A DNA stretch of 64,000 nt, from contig NZ_DAMACX010000017.1 in the NCBI RefSeq assembly GCF_031998825.1, positions 1-64,000 of the forward strand, in the 5' to 3' direction. Each line of letters opens with the position of its first letter. Positions within the stretch are counted from its first letter, which is position 1. The DNA comes from Pseudescherichia sp031998825. GTDB taxonomy: Bacteria > Pseudomonadota > Gammaproteobacteria > Enterobacterales > Enterobacteriaceae. This document shows, one piece after another, positions 18,534 to 26,572 of this stretch. Below the pieces are notes generated by a model. It ran no database searches, had not been told where the DNA came from, and saw only the letters and a program-made list of their open reading frames with translations. Both the position numbers and the translations under genes were made by a program.

Positions 18534-20780
18534 CTAGCGTCCGCCGCGGATCAGGCCACCCATGCCACGGCGCTCCATGAAGGCCGCTACCTGATGACGC
18601 ACCTCGCTGGTGAACTGGGCTTCCAAAGCGCGGTTTGCCAGGGTCTCGGCATCCTCGCGATCGATATGGCGCAGCAGGTATTTAACACGAGCCACCGAGC
18701 GGCCGTTCATCGACAGATGACGATAGCCAAGGCCAATCAGTACCGCAACGCACATCGGATCGCCCGCCATTTCACCGCACAGGCAGAGATCGATTCCGTG
18801 GTGCTCCGTCTCCTGGGCAATCGTCGCCAGCGCCCGCAGAACGGCAGGATGCAGGCTGTCGTAGAGGCTCGCCACGCGGGTGTTGTTGCGATCGACCGCC
18901 AGCAGGTACTGGGTGAGATCGTTGGTGCCAACGGAGATAAAATCGACCCTGCTTGCCAGATGCGCCAGCATAAAGACCATCGAAGGCACCTCCAGCATCA
19001 CGCCAATGCGCGGTCTGGGGATGGCGTAGCCGATCATCTCTTCAACTTCCCGCCCGGCGCGCTCAATCAGGCGGCGAGCTTCGTCTACCTCTTCGATGCT
19101 GGTGACCATCGGCAGCAGAATGCTGAGGTTACCGGTAGCGGCGTTGGCGCGCAGCATGGCCCGGACCTGAATCAGGAAGATCTCTGGCTGATCGAGCGTA
19201 ATACGGATCCCCCGCCAGCCCAGGCACGGGTTCTCCTCGCTGATGGGCATATAGGGCAGCTGCTTATCCGCGCCGACGTCCAGCGTGCGCAGGGTAACCG
19301 GCTTCTCGTTAAAGAGTTGCAGCATCCCCTGGTACTGGGCCACCTGCTCCTCTTCCGAGGGAAAACCGCTTTGCAGCATAAACGGGATTTCAGTGCGGTA
19401 GAGGCCAATACCGTCGATGCGGCTGCCGAGCTGCTCCTCATGCTCAGGACTAAGGCCCGCGTTGAGCATCACCTTAACCCGATCGCCGCTTTTCAGCTGG
19501 GCGGGAAGGTTAACCTCATCCTCAGCAAGCTTGCTTAGCTCGTTCTCTTCGGTGATGAGACGCTGATACTCCTGGAGCAGGATCGGCTCGGGATCGACCA
19601 GGATCTCGCCCCGGTAGCCATCCACCACCAGCGTGCGGCGGTGCAGTACCGAAGGTTGGATATCGGCCCCCATCACCGTTGGAATGCCCAGCGCCCGCAC
19701 CATAATAGCCGCGTGAGAGTTGGCCGCACCGTCGCGAACCACCACCCCTACCAGCCGATCGTGGGGAAGCTCCGCCAGCGTAGTCGCGGAAAGCTCGTCG
19801 GCAACCAGCACAAAGCGCTCGGGCCAGGTATTGGGTCCCTGTAGGCTATCGTCGAGATGGAACAGCAGGCGCTGCCCCAGCGTGCGCAGGTCGCCGGCAC
19901 GCTCCTTCAGGTAGCCGTCGGAAAGGGCGGCAAACTGTTCAGCAAAGCGCCCAATGACCTTTTTAACCGCCCACTCGGCCACGAAACCGCGATCGACTTC
20001 GTCAAACAGCTCGCGTCTGAGACGGGCGTCCGATAGCAGGTGGGAATAGAGATCGAAGATGGCCGCCGTCTCTTTCTGTGCGCCGGCAGCGAAACGCTTG
20101 CTGTAGCGGCGAAACTCGCCTGCGGCCTCTTCCAGCGCGCCGGTGAGCCGTTCACGCTCAAGGCCGGTGTCCAGCGTCGAGGCCTCGTAGACCTGCTCCA
20201 TCAGCGGCAGCGTGGCATCCATCCAACCCTCGGCGATAGCCACGCCGGGAGCGGCAGGCAGCGCACGAATGCGCGTCTGGCGATATTGACCAAACAGGGC
20301 GGCAAGCTGCGACTGGGAGAGGATGGCAGCCATCTGGGTTGCCAGCGTGACTAAAAACGACTCTTCGCTCTCGTCAAACTGGCGCAGCTCGCGCTGCTGC
20401 ACCACCAGCACGCCCAGCAGCTGGCGTCGCTGAATAATCGGCACGCCAAGAAACGCACGAAACCGCTCCTCTTTTACTGAGGGAATGTACTTGAAGCTGG
20501 GGTGTTTATGCGCGTCGGCGAGGTTAATCGGCTCCGCCAGCCTGCCTACCAGGCCAACGATACCCTGATCGAATGCGAGCGTAATGGTGCGGCCGCGCGG
20601 CTTTTTCAAACCGCGCGTCGCCATCAGGTAATAGCAGCGTCTGTCGTGATCGGCGAGGTAGACCGAACAGACTTCGGTGTTCATCGCCAGACAGATGTCG
20701 GTCACCAGGATATCCAGCGCCTCGTTAAGGCGCGGCGCGCTGGCAACTTTCTCAACTATTTCTCGTAACCGGGTGAGCAT
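18534..20780 (-). CDS. ptsP: PTS-Ntr phosphoenolpyruvate-protein phosphotransferase PtsP
   Basis: Enzyme I of the nitrogen-related PTS: takes phosphate from PEP and passes it to NPr (PtsO) and then to EIIA-Ntr (PtsN). The 748 aa equal E. coli. Domains: N-terminal GAF sensor (about 1-165), PEP-utiliser N-terminal region, phosphohistidine swivel domain with the active histidine in DGAANSHAAIM, then the TIM-barrel PEP-binding domain with SVGTNDLTQY and the cysteine in CLCGEMAG. It lies 12 bases after rppH in the same operon. Confidence 0.97.
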   Translation of the reverse strand: MLTRLREIVEKVASAPRLNEALDILVTDICLAMNTEVCSVYLADHDRRCYYLMATRGLKKPRGRTITLAFDQGIVGLVGRLAEPINLADAHKHPSFKYIPSVKEERFRAFLGVPIIQRRQLLGVLVVQQRELRQFDESEESFLVTLATQMAAILSQSQLAALFGQYRQTRIRALPAAPGVAIAEGWMDATLPLMEQVYEASTLDTGLERERLTGALEEAAGEFRRYSKRFAAGAQKETAAIFDLYSHLLSDARLRRELFDEVDRGFVAEWAVKKVIGRFAEQFAALSDGYLKERAGDLRTLGQRLLFHLDDSLQGPNTWPERFVLVADELSATTLAELPHDRLVGVVVRDGAANSHAAIMVRALGIPTVMGADIQPSVLHRRTLVVDGYRGEILVDPEPILLQEYQRLITEENELSKLAEDEVNLPAQLKSGDRVKVMLNAGLSPEHEEQLGSRIDGIGLYRTEIPFMLQSGFPSEEEQVAQYQGMLQLFNEKPVTLRTLDVGADKQLPYMPISEENPCLGWRGIRITLDQPEIFLIQVRAMLRANAATGNLSILLPMVTSIEEVDEARRLIERAGREVEEMIGYAIPRPRIGVMLEVPSMVFMLAHLASRVDFISVGTNDLTQYLLAVDRNNTRVASLYDSLHPAVLRALATIAQETEHHGIDLCLCGEMAGDPMCVAVLIGLGYRHLSMNGRSVARVKYLLRHIDREDAETLANRALEAQFTSEVRHQVAAFMERRGMGGLIRGGR

Positions 20781-20792
20781 GATATGTAAGGC

Positions 20793-21323
20793 TTATCCTC
20801 TCTTACGTCGCCAGGCAGGAGAGTGTTGTGGCTTTGGGGTGCTCTCCGTCAGCGCCATCACCACACTTGCAAACTCCTTCATCACCCGACGATAAACATC
20901 GCGTTTAAACGAGACGACCTGACGAACAGGATACCAGTAGCTTACCCAGCGCCAGCCATCAAACTCAGGGGTACTGCTGGTTTGCATATTGATATCCGCA
21001 TCGTTGCTGATCAATTGCAAAAGAAACCACTTCTGTTTTTGGCCGATACAAACCGGCTTTGTGTCCCAACGCACCAAACGTTTTGGTAACTTGTAACGCA
21101 ACCAGCTGCGGGTCGAAGCAAGAATACGCACATCCTTACGGCTCAGCCCCACCTCTTCGAACAGCTCCCGGTACATAGCTTGCTCCGGGGACTCACCAGG
21201 GTTGATACCCCCCTGGGGAAACTGCCATGAGTGCTGACCGAAGCGCCTGGCCCACATCACCTGGCCTTGTCGATTACAGATTACGATACCCACATTTGGG
21301 CGGTAGCCATCGTCATCAATCAC
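20793..21323 (-). CDS. rppH: RNA pyrophosphohydrolase RppH
   Basis: Nudix hydrolase that removes pyrophosphate from the 5' end of transcripts and so starts RNase E-dependent decay. The 176 aa equal E. coli. The Nudix box runs from G38 to L60 (GGINPGES ... RELFEEVGL), complete with its metal-binding glutamates. First gene of rppH-ptsP. Upstream is the 680-base region that holds the DARS2-like element, so its promoter probably lies within it. Confidence 0.97.
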   Translation of the reverse strand: MIDDDGYRPNVGIVICNRQGQVMWARRFGQHSWQFPQGGINPGESPEQAMYRELFEEVGLSRKDVRILASTRSWLRYKLPKRLVRWDTKPVCIGQKQKWFLLQLISNDADINMQTSSTPEFDGWRWVSYWYPVRQVVSFKRDVYRRVMKEFASVVMALTESTPKPQHSPAWRRKRG

Positions 21324-21629
21324 CGGACTACCTCAAAATAAACCTGAATTAAACGATTGTTTCACACTCGTGAGGTACGGTAAACCACTCTCTCAATACG
21401 CTATAACCGAATAACATTTGAATAACTCACAATTATCACCTGAGTTATAAACAGAATGAGGGCTCCAGCCGCGGTTTTATTCACGATTTCTGTGGATAGA
21501 GTTGTGCAGAAGTATGGAATTACCCCGGGAAAACCCAGACGACCCTGAATAATCTGTTTATCACTCAAAAAAATAATATGGGACTATTCATTAGGTTATA
21601 CCACGATCTTTACGCCCGTGGGATCAATA

Positions 21630-21645
21630 TGTGATGTGCATCACA
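21630..21645. promoter_or_regulatory. CRP-binding palindrome
   Basis: TGTGA-N6-TCACA with both half-sites perfect (TGTGATGTGCATCACA), extended by A/T on each side. It is a strong CRP site by consensus. It lies inside the DARS2-like gap, about 300 bases from rppH and 360 from mutH, so which promoter it serves, if any, is unclear. Confidence 0.65.
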
Positions 21646-21671
21646 TGGCCGATCCGGCAACTGATGAAAGA

Positions 21672-21818
21672 TCGAACAGAGTCGGTTTTATCCACAGATT
21701 GTGCCACTAAGTTAAGCACAATTTGTACGAAAATTCGATTTTGCTCGCACGTCAAGGCTGTAAATGGAAACAGTAGTGCCGCTTTTTCTCACTTATCCCA
21801 CTTTTCTGTGGATAACAT
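21672..21818 (-). pseudogene. ygdT: Counterpart of E. coli ygdT, interrupted by a stop
   Basis: Reading leftwards from the ATG at 21818 gives MLSTEKWDK, then an in-frame TGA at codon 10, then EKAALLFPFTALTC and further residues resembling E. coli YgdT (48 aa, as I recall it). The nucleotides are conserved, but the frame is broken. Because the stretch contains two DnaA boxes of the DARS2-like locus, conservation is better explained by DNA-site function than by a protein. It is listed so that nobody re-annotates it as coding. Confidence 0.5.
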
Positions 21819-22003
21819 GGTGTAAGATCCTGTTCATTGTCAGTGACCAGATTTGGAAAACCCTGCGAGCTGTTGCGCAACAAACAGAGCACAAGGGAAA
21901 AAAACCCTAAAAATCATTGTGTTGTTCATCGCTGTGGGAAAAGATCTTACGCATTACCCCCTGTGCACTATTGCTGTTCATTTTTTAACCTGAGGTTGTT
22001 CAT

Positions 22004-22699
22004 ATGCTGCCGCTCTCCCCTTTTACTTCGCCGCCCGTTTCGGAAAGTGTCCTGCTGGAGCAGGCGCAACGGCTGGCCGGGCTCACCCTTGGCGAGCTAG
22101 GTGCGCTGGCTGGCCTGCCGGTGCCGGCAGACTTCAAGCGTGACAAGGGCTGGACCGGGGTGCTGCTGGAGCGCTGGCTGGGGGCGAGCGCGGGCAGCAA
22201 GCCTGAGCAGGATTTTGCCGCACTGGGTGTGGAGCTGAAAACCATTCCGGTGGATAGCCTGGGCTGTCCGCTGGAGACAACCTTTGTCTGCGTCGCACCG
22301 CTGACCGGCAACAGCGGCGTCACCTGGGAGAGCAGCCATGTGCGCCACAAGCTCAAGCGGGTGCTGTGGATCCCGGTAGAGGGATCGCGGGAGATCCCCA
22401 TCGCCAGCCGCCGGGTTGGCTCGCCGCTGCTGTGGAGCCCCAGCGAGCGGGAAGAGCAGCAGCTGCGGATGGACTGGGAGGAGCTGATGGATCTTATCGT
22501 GCTGGGCCAGGTAGAGAGCATTACCGCTCGCCATGGCGAGGTGCTACAGCTGCGGCCCAAGGCGGCGAACAGCAAGGCGCTGACCGAGGCGGTGGGCCAG
22601 CACGGTCAGCCGATCCTCACGCTGCCGCGAGGCTTCTACCTGAAGAAGAACTTTACCCGCGCCCTGCTGGAGCGGCATTTTTTGTTGCAGGGTTATTAA
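22004..22699 (+). CDS. mutH: DNA mismatch repair endonuclease MutH
   Basis: Cuts the unmethylated strand at hemimethylated GATC when activated by MutS-MutL, directing mismatch repair to the new strand. The 231 aa are close to the E. coli 229. The restriction-enzyme-like active site D70...E77-L-K79 (DFAALGVELK) is intact at E. coli numbering. Preceded by the DARS2-like region and followed at 63 bases by ygdQ on the same strand. Confidence 0.97.
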   Translation: MLPLSPFTSPPVSESVLLEQAQRLAGLTLGELGALAGLPVPADFKRDKGWTGVLLERWLGASAGSKPEQDFAALGVELKTIPVDSLGCPLETTFVCVAPLTGNSGVTWESSHVRHKLKRVLWIPVEGSREIPIASRRVGSPLLWSPSEREEQQLRMDWEELMDLIVLGQVESITARHGEVLQLRPKAANSKALTEAVGQHGQPILTLPRGFYLKKNFTRALLERHFLLQGY

Positions 22700-22762
22700 T
22701 TTTTTTGCCCTCTTCCGCCGCAGGCTTATAATTAGCGCTTCTTTTTTTGGCAGGACTTTACG

Positions 22763-23476
22763 ATGTTATTTGCATGGATAACCGATCCCAACGCCTGGCT
22801 CGCGCTCGGTACGCTGACGCTGCTGGAGATTGTGCTCGGAATCGACAATATTATTTTCCTCTCTCTGGTCGTTGCTAAGCTTCCGACCGCACAGCGCAAC
22901 CACGCCCGGCGTATCGGCCTGGCGGGTGCAATGCTGATGCGTCTGGCGCTGCTGGCCTCTATCTCGTGGGTAACCCGGCTGACTACGCCGCTGTTTAGCG
23001 TTTTCGATCACGCGGTCTCCGCCCGGGATCTGATCCTGCTGCTCGGCGGTCTGTTCCTGATCTGGAAAGCCAGCAAGGAGATCCACGAGTCCATCGAAGG
23101 TGAAGAGGAGGGGCTGAAAACCAACGTTCACTCTTTCCTTGGTGCCATCGTACAGATCATGATGCTGGATATTATCTTCAGCCTCGACTCGGTCATTACG
23201 GCGGTGGGTCTGTCGGATCATCTTTTCATTATGATGGCGGCGGTGGTGATCTCCGTCGGCGTGATGATGTTTGCTGCCCGCCCTATCGGCGAGTTTGTCG
23301 ATCGTCACCCGTCGGTAAAAATGCTGGCCCTGTCGTTCCTGATCCTGGTCGGCTTTACGCTGATGCTGGAGAGTTTTGGCATCCACGTGCCGAAAGGCTA
23401 CATCTACTTCGCCATGTTCTTCTCGATCGCCGTCGAGACCCTGAACCTGTTGCGCAACAAAAAGAATCCGCTGTAA
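22763..23476 (+). CDS. ygdQ: TerC-family inner-membrane protein YgdQ
   Basis: Integral membrane protein of the TerC/Alx superfamily, 237 aa as in E. coli. Seven or so hydrophobic helices are visible, with the family's conserved acidic residues in the membrane (EIVLGIDNIIFL near residue 20 and MMLDIIFSLDSVITA near 135). Some TerC relatives export manganese or assist metal loading of exported proteins; the role of YgdQ itself is not established. It follows mutH and may be transcribed with it. Confidence 0.92.
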   Translation: MLFAWITDPNAWLALGTLTLLEIVLGIDNIIFLSLVVAKLPTAQRNHARRIGLAGAMLMRLALLASISWVTRLTTPLFSVFDHAVSARDLILLLGGLFLIWKASKEIHESIEGEEEGLKTNVHSFLGAIVQIMMLDIIFSLDSVITAVGLSDHLFIMMAAVVISVGVMMFAARPIGEFVDRHPSVKMLALSFLILVGFTLMLESFGIHVPKGYIYFAMFFSIAVETLNLLRNKKNPL

Positions 23477-23482
23477 TCTCTC

Positions 23483-23503
23483 GCTCCCCCGCTACGGGGG
23501 AGC
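23483..23503. terminator. Hairpin after ygdQ, possible terminator
   Basis: Perfect 8-bp GC-rich stem (23483-23490 with 23496-23503) just after the ygdQ stop and before the convergent small gene. No T run follows on either strand, so termination would have to be weak or Rho-assisted. Confidence 0.35.
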
Positions 23504-23513
23504 CATCGCTGCA

Positions 23514-23771
23514 TTAATGGGCGAGAAATTTGATGATGACGCCTGAAGCAACGCCGGTAATCGCAATCATTGAGCCAACGATCGTCGTAACCTGCGCTCT
23601 AAGCGTGTTATGAAGCTCGGCCTTTACATCTGCAATCCTGACGTTAGTCTGTGCTATTTCTACCCTGATGGTTGAAACGTCCTCCTTTGTTGCATAGTTA
23701 GATTTAATCACGGCGACATCCGTGACCAACGACTCCACCTTCTCCTCAAGCGTTTTCACGCGTATCTCCAT
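23514..23771 (-). CDS. Small coiled-coil protein with C-terminal membrane segment
   Basis: An 85-aa protein I do not recognise by name. Residues 1-58 show heptad-like spacing and many charged residues (TLEEKVESLVTDVAVI, then an ATKEDV turn), predicting a coiled coil. Residues 61-82 are hydrophobic (VTTIVGSMIAITGVASGVII) and end in a short FLAH tail, so the protein should be tail-anchored. A purine-rich ribosome-binding site (GGAGAG) precedes the ATG. The layout recalls small phage XhlA-like or DUF1640-like proteins. It interrupts the ygdQ-ygdR order of E. coli and its base composition is lower in G+C than its neighbours, suggesting acquisition. Confidence 0.7.
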   Translation of the reverse strand: MEIRVKTLEEKVESLVTDVAVIKSNYATKEDVSTIRVEIAQTNVRIADVKAELHNTLRAQVTTIVGSMIAITGVASGVIIKFLAH

Positions 23772-23956
23772 CTCTCCTCTCCGTTACCTGTAACGTTAAT
23801 TACGTCACGGAAATATTACCATGCTATGCGTAGGGTAAACTGTGGTGAACGCAGCTATTTCGCGCTGTCTTTTAAGATTTTCCCGCTTTTTCCTTTCGTA
23901 TCCATGCGTTATTACTACACTCAATACAGATTTTGGCCTTGAGAAGGAGAACAACC

Positions 23957-24175
23957 GTGAAAAAATGGGCAGTAGTGATTTCCGCAGTGGGTTTAGCCTG
24001 TGCAGTTTCAGGATGCAGCAGCGACTATGTGATGGCGACCAAAGATGGCCGTATGATCCTCACCGAAGGCAAGCCTGCCGTTGATGACGATACCGGGCTG
24101 GTCAGCTATCGCGATCAGCAGGGCAACGAGATGCAGATTAACCGTGATGATGTGTCGCAAATTATCGAACGTTAA
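23957..24175 (+). CDS. ygdR: Small DUF903 lipoprotein YgdR
   Basis: A 72-aa lipoprotein equal in length to E. coli YgdR. The start is GTG at 23957 with an AAGGAG ribosome-binding site; the open frame extends 8 codons further without similarity. The lipobox is VSGC with the lipidated cysteine at residue 20, followed by SSDY. The remainder is the short beta-rich DUF903 domain (VMATKDGRMILTEGKPAVDD). Its role is unknown; paralogues such as YgdI share this fold. It ends at a clear terminator. Confidence 0.92.
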   Translation: MKKWAVVISAVGLACAVSGCSSDYVMATKDGRMILTEGKPAVDDDTGLVSYRDQQGNEMQINRDDVSQIIER

Positions 24176-24180
24176 GTGCT

Positions 24181-24212
24181 AAGGTCAGCAATCCGCTGGC
24201 CTTTTGATTTTT
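24181..24212 (+). terminator. Terminator after ygdR
   Basis: Nine-pair stem (24181-24189 with 24095-type partner at 24195-24203, one G:T pair), loop of five bases, then a T-rich tail TTGATTTTTC. It ends ygdR transcription before tas. Confidence 0.7.
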
Positions 24213-24298
24213 CTCTTCCCCTTTTGCCTCCCCTCTGCCATGTTTATATTCCTTTGTCAGGAAGCCCCTGACGTTGTTAAAAAACAAGGAAGCCGGCT

Positions 24299-25339
24299 AT
24301 GCATTATCACCGTATCCCTCACAGCTCGCTTGAGATAAGCACGCTGGGGCTGGGCACAATGACCTTTGGTGAGCAGAACAGCGAAGCCGAGGCCCATGCA
24401 CAGCTTGATTACGCCGTAGCCCAGGGTATCAACCTGATCGATGTGGCAGAGATGTACCCGGTGCCGCCGCGCCCGGAGACCCAGGGTTTAACCGAAACCT
24501 ACGTCGGCAACTGGCTGGCGAAGCATGGCAGCCGTGAGAAGCTGGTTATCGCCTCCAAGGTGAGCGGCCCCAGCCGCAATAACGACAGCGGCATTCGCCA
24601 GAATCAGGTGCTGGATCGCAAAAACATCCGTGAAGCGCTGGACGCCAGCCTGAAACGTCTGCAGACCGACTATCTCGATCTCTACCAGGTTCACTGGCCG
24701 CAGCGCCCAACCAACTGCTTCGGCAAGCTGGGCTATGAGTGGGCCGAGTCCGCGCCCGGCGTGACTATTCTCGACACGCTGGAAGCGCTAACCGAGTGTC
24801 AGCGGGCGGGCAAGATCCGCTACATCGGCGTCTCCAACGAAACAGCGTTTGGCGTGATGCGCTACCTGCACCTGGCGGATAAGCACGATCTGCCGCGTAT
24901 CGTCACTATCCAGAACCCCTATAGCCTGCTGAACCGCAGCTTTGAGGTCGGTCTGTCAGAGGTGAGTCAGTTTGAGGGCGTAGAGCTGCTGGCGTACTCC
25001 TGTCTGGCCTTCGGCACCCTGACGGGTAAATACCTGAACGGTGCGAAGCCCGCCGGGGCGCGCAACACGCTCTTTAGCCGCTTTACGCGCTACAGCGGCG
25101 AGCAGACGCAAAAAGCGATCGCTGCCTATGTGGATATCGCTAAACGGCATAACCTGGATGCAGCGCAGATGGCGCTGGCCTTTGTCCGTCGCCAGCCGTT
25201 CGTAGCCAGCACCCTGCTGGGAGCCACGACCATGGATCAGTTGAAGACCAACGTGGAGAGCCTGTATCTGGAGCTGAGCGAAGAGGTATTAGCGGAGATT
25301 GAGGCGGTGCACAAGGTGTACACCTACCCGGCACCGTAA
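24299..25339 (+). CDS. tas: Aldo-keto reductase Tas
   Basis: NADP(H)-dependent aldo-keto reductase of 346 aa, the same length as E. coli Tas, which was found because it restores tyrosine prototrophy under some conditions; its natural substrate is not known. The TIM barrel shows the family tetrad: aspartate in NLIDVAEMYP, tyrosine in that same segment, lysine in LVIASKVSG and histidine in YQVHWPQR. Cofactor-binding residues are near the C terminus in LLGATTMDQL. Monocistronic, flanked by terminators. Confidence 0.95.
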   Translation: MHYHRIPHSSLEISTLGLGTMTFGEQNSEAEAHAQLDYAVAQGINLIDVAEMYPVPPRPETQGLTETYVGNWLAKHGSREKLVIASKVSGPSRNNDSGIRQNQVLDRKNIREALDASLKRLQTDYLDLYQVHWPQRPTNCFGKLGYEWAESAPGVTILDTLEALTECQRAGKIRYIGVSNETAFGVMRYLHLADKHDLPRIVTIQNPYSLLNRSFEVGLSEVSQFEGVELLAYSCLAFGTLTGKYLNGAKPAGARNTLFSRFTRYSGEQTQKAIAAYVDIAKRHNLDAAQMALAFVRRQPFVASTLLGATTMDQLKTNVESLYLELSEEVLAEIEAVHKVYTYPAP

Positions 25340-25345
25340 GTGAAT

Positions 25346-25382
25346 TGCCCGGCGGAATACGCCTGCCGGGCATGTTTTTTAT
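25346..25382. terminator. Terminator between tas and lplT
   Basis: Stem TGCCCGGC/GCCGGGCA (25346-25353 with 25365-25372) followed by a T run on the plus strand at 25375-25380. It clearly ends tas; it may also serve the convergent lplT. Confidence 0.8.
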
Positions 25383-26572
25383 CGACGGCGCTGCCACAGC
25401 CACAGGGCGGCGATCGCCAGCGCAAACAGCACACCAAAGCCGACCCCGACGCCGACTACCGGCGCACCCGCTTTTACCGCCAGTGAGTAGAACCCCAGCA
25501 TAATCAGCATCGCCGCGTTCTCGCCCAGGTTCTGCACCGCGATAGCGTTGCCTGCCCCGACGGAGCGTTTCCCGCGCTCCTGCAGAAGCGCATTGAGCGG
25601 CACGACGAAAAATCCGCCCAGCACGCCGATGAGCACCAGCAGGCCGTAGGCAGGCAGCAATGCATGTTGTAACGAAAATAGCGTTACCACCACGCCGATG
25701 AGGATCCCGGCAGGCATGCAGCGGGCCACGCTCTCCAGGGTCACCAGCTTCGCCGCCACGCCCGCGCCGACAACAATCCCCACCGCCACCATAGCGTTAA
25801 GATAGGTTGGCGTCGCGTTATCCGTAATGCCCAGCGCCACCGGCACCCACAGCACCAGCAGGAAGCGCAGCGTTACCCCTGCGCCCCAGAACAGGCTGGT
25901 GCCCACCAGCGAGAAGCGGGTTTCGCCATTCAGCCACAGCGTTTTACAGGCGTGAAAGAAGCTCTGGGTCATCGGGGCAAAACGCCAGCTCTGACCAGGC
26001 CGTGCCGCAGGCAGTTTGGGGATCAGCAGGTTCGCTACCACCGCCCCGGCGTAGACCAGGGCGCAGACGCCGAGCGCCGCCAGCACATGCCAGTCTGCCA
26101 GCACGCCGCCCGCCACCGAACCCAGCAGGATGGCGGCAATAGTCGAGGACTCCATCAGGCCGTTGGCCTTCACCAGCTTATCGCCGGTGGTCAGCTCGCC
26201 GAGGATACCGTACTTGGCCGGAGAGTAAGCCGCCGCGCCAATGCCCACCAGCGTATAGCCAATAAAAGGATTAAGACCCACGCAGATACTCAGCGCGCCG
26301 AGTAGTTTCAGCCCGTTGGCGAACATCATCACCCGCCCCTTGGCAAAGCTGTCCGCCACCTGACCAACAAAGGGGGCGAAGAGGATGTAAGCGCCTACAA
26401 ACACCATCTGCAGGATCGGCTGGCTCCAGTCGGGATAGAACTCGGCCTTGAGCAGCGCCAGGGTGGCAAATAGCAGGGCGTTATCGCCAAACGCCGAGAG
26501 GAACTGGGCGACGGTAACCGCCAGCATGCCCTTCGACAGCAGAGAATTGTTAGTGCTCACTGACTCATGCAT
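25379..26572 (-). CDS. lplT: Lysophospholipid transporter LplT
   Basis: Major-facilitator inner-membrane protein (397 aa, as E. coli) that flips lysophosphatidylethanolamine to the cytoplasmic side, where Aas re-acylates it. Twelve hydrophobic segments are visible, beginning AVTVAQFLSAFGDNALLFAT. The start MHESV at 26572 gives the E. coli length; it overlaps the aas stop by 8 bases, so the pair is translationally coupled. A start 7 codons upstream is less likely. Confidence 0.95.
   Translation of the reverse strand: MHESVSTNNSLLSKGMLAVTVAQFLSAFGDNALLFATLALLKAEFYPDWSQPILQMVFVGAYILFAPFVGQVADSFAKGRVMMFANGLKLLGALSICVGLNPFIGYTLVGIGAAAYSPAKYGILGELTTGDKLVKANGLMESSTIAAILLGSVAGGVLADWHVLAALGVCALVYAGAVVANLLIPKLPAARPGQSWRFAPMTQSFFHACKTLWLNGETRFSLVGTSLFWGAGVTLRFLLVLWVPVALGITDNATPTYLNAMVAVGIVVGAGVAAKLVTLESVARCMPAGILIGVVVTLFSLQHALLPAYGLLVLIGVLGGFFVVPLNALLQERGKRSVGAGNAIAVQNLGENAAMLIMLGFYSLAVKAGAPVVGVGVGFGVLFALAIAALWLWQRRR

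Larger units (their letters stand above)
21485..21970. promoter_or_regulatory. DARS2: DARS2-like DnaA-reactivating locus (rppH-mutH gap)
   Basis: E. coli DARS2, which turns ADP-DnaA into ATP-DnaA with help from IHF and Fis, lies between mutH and ygdP (rppH); this gap is the same place. The sequence holds perfect DnaA boxes at 21688-21696 (TTATCCACA) and 21807-21815 (TGTGGATAA), near matches at 21491-21499 (TGTGGATAG) and 21793-21801 (TTATCCCAC), and a head-to-head pair at 21793-21815 that is the best candidate for the core. A+T-rich stretches suited to IHF or Fis surround them. Boundaries are approximate, and IHF/Fis sites were not resolved by eye. Confidence 0.75.

Noticed and set aside
21485..21970. 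Cluster of DnaA boxes considered as a replication origin.
   Set aside because: No array of AT-rich 13-mers or origin-linked genes (mioC, gidA, dnaA). The location matches DARS2, not oriC.
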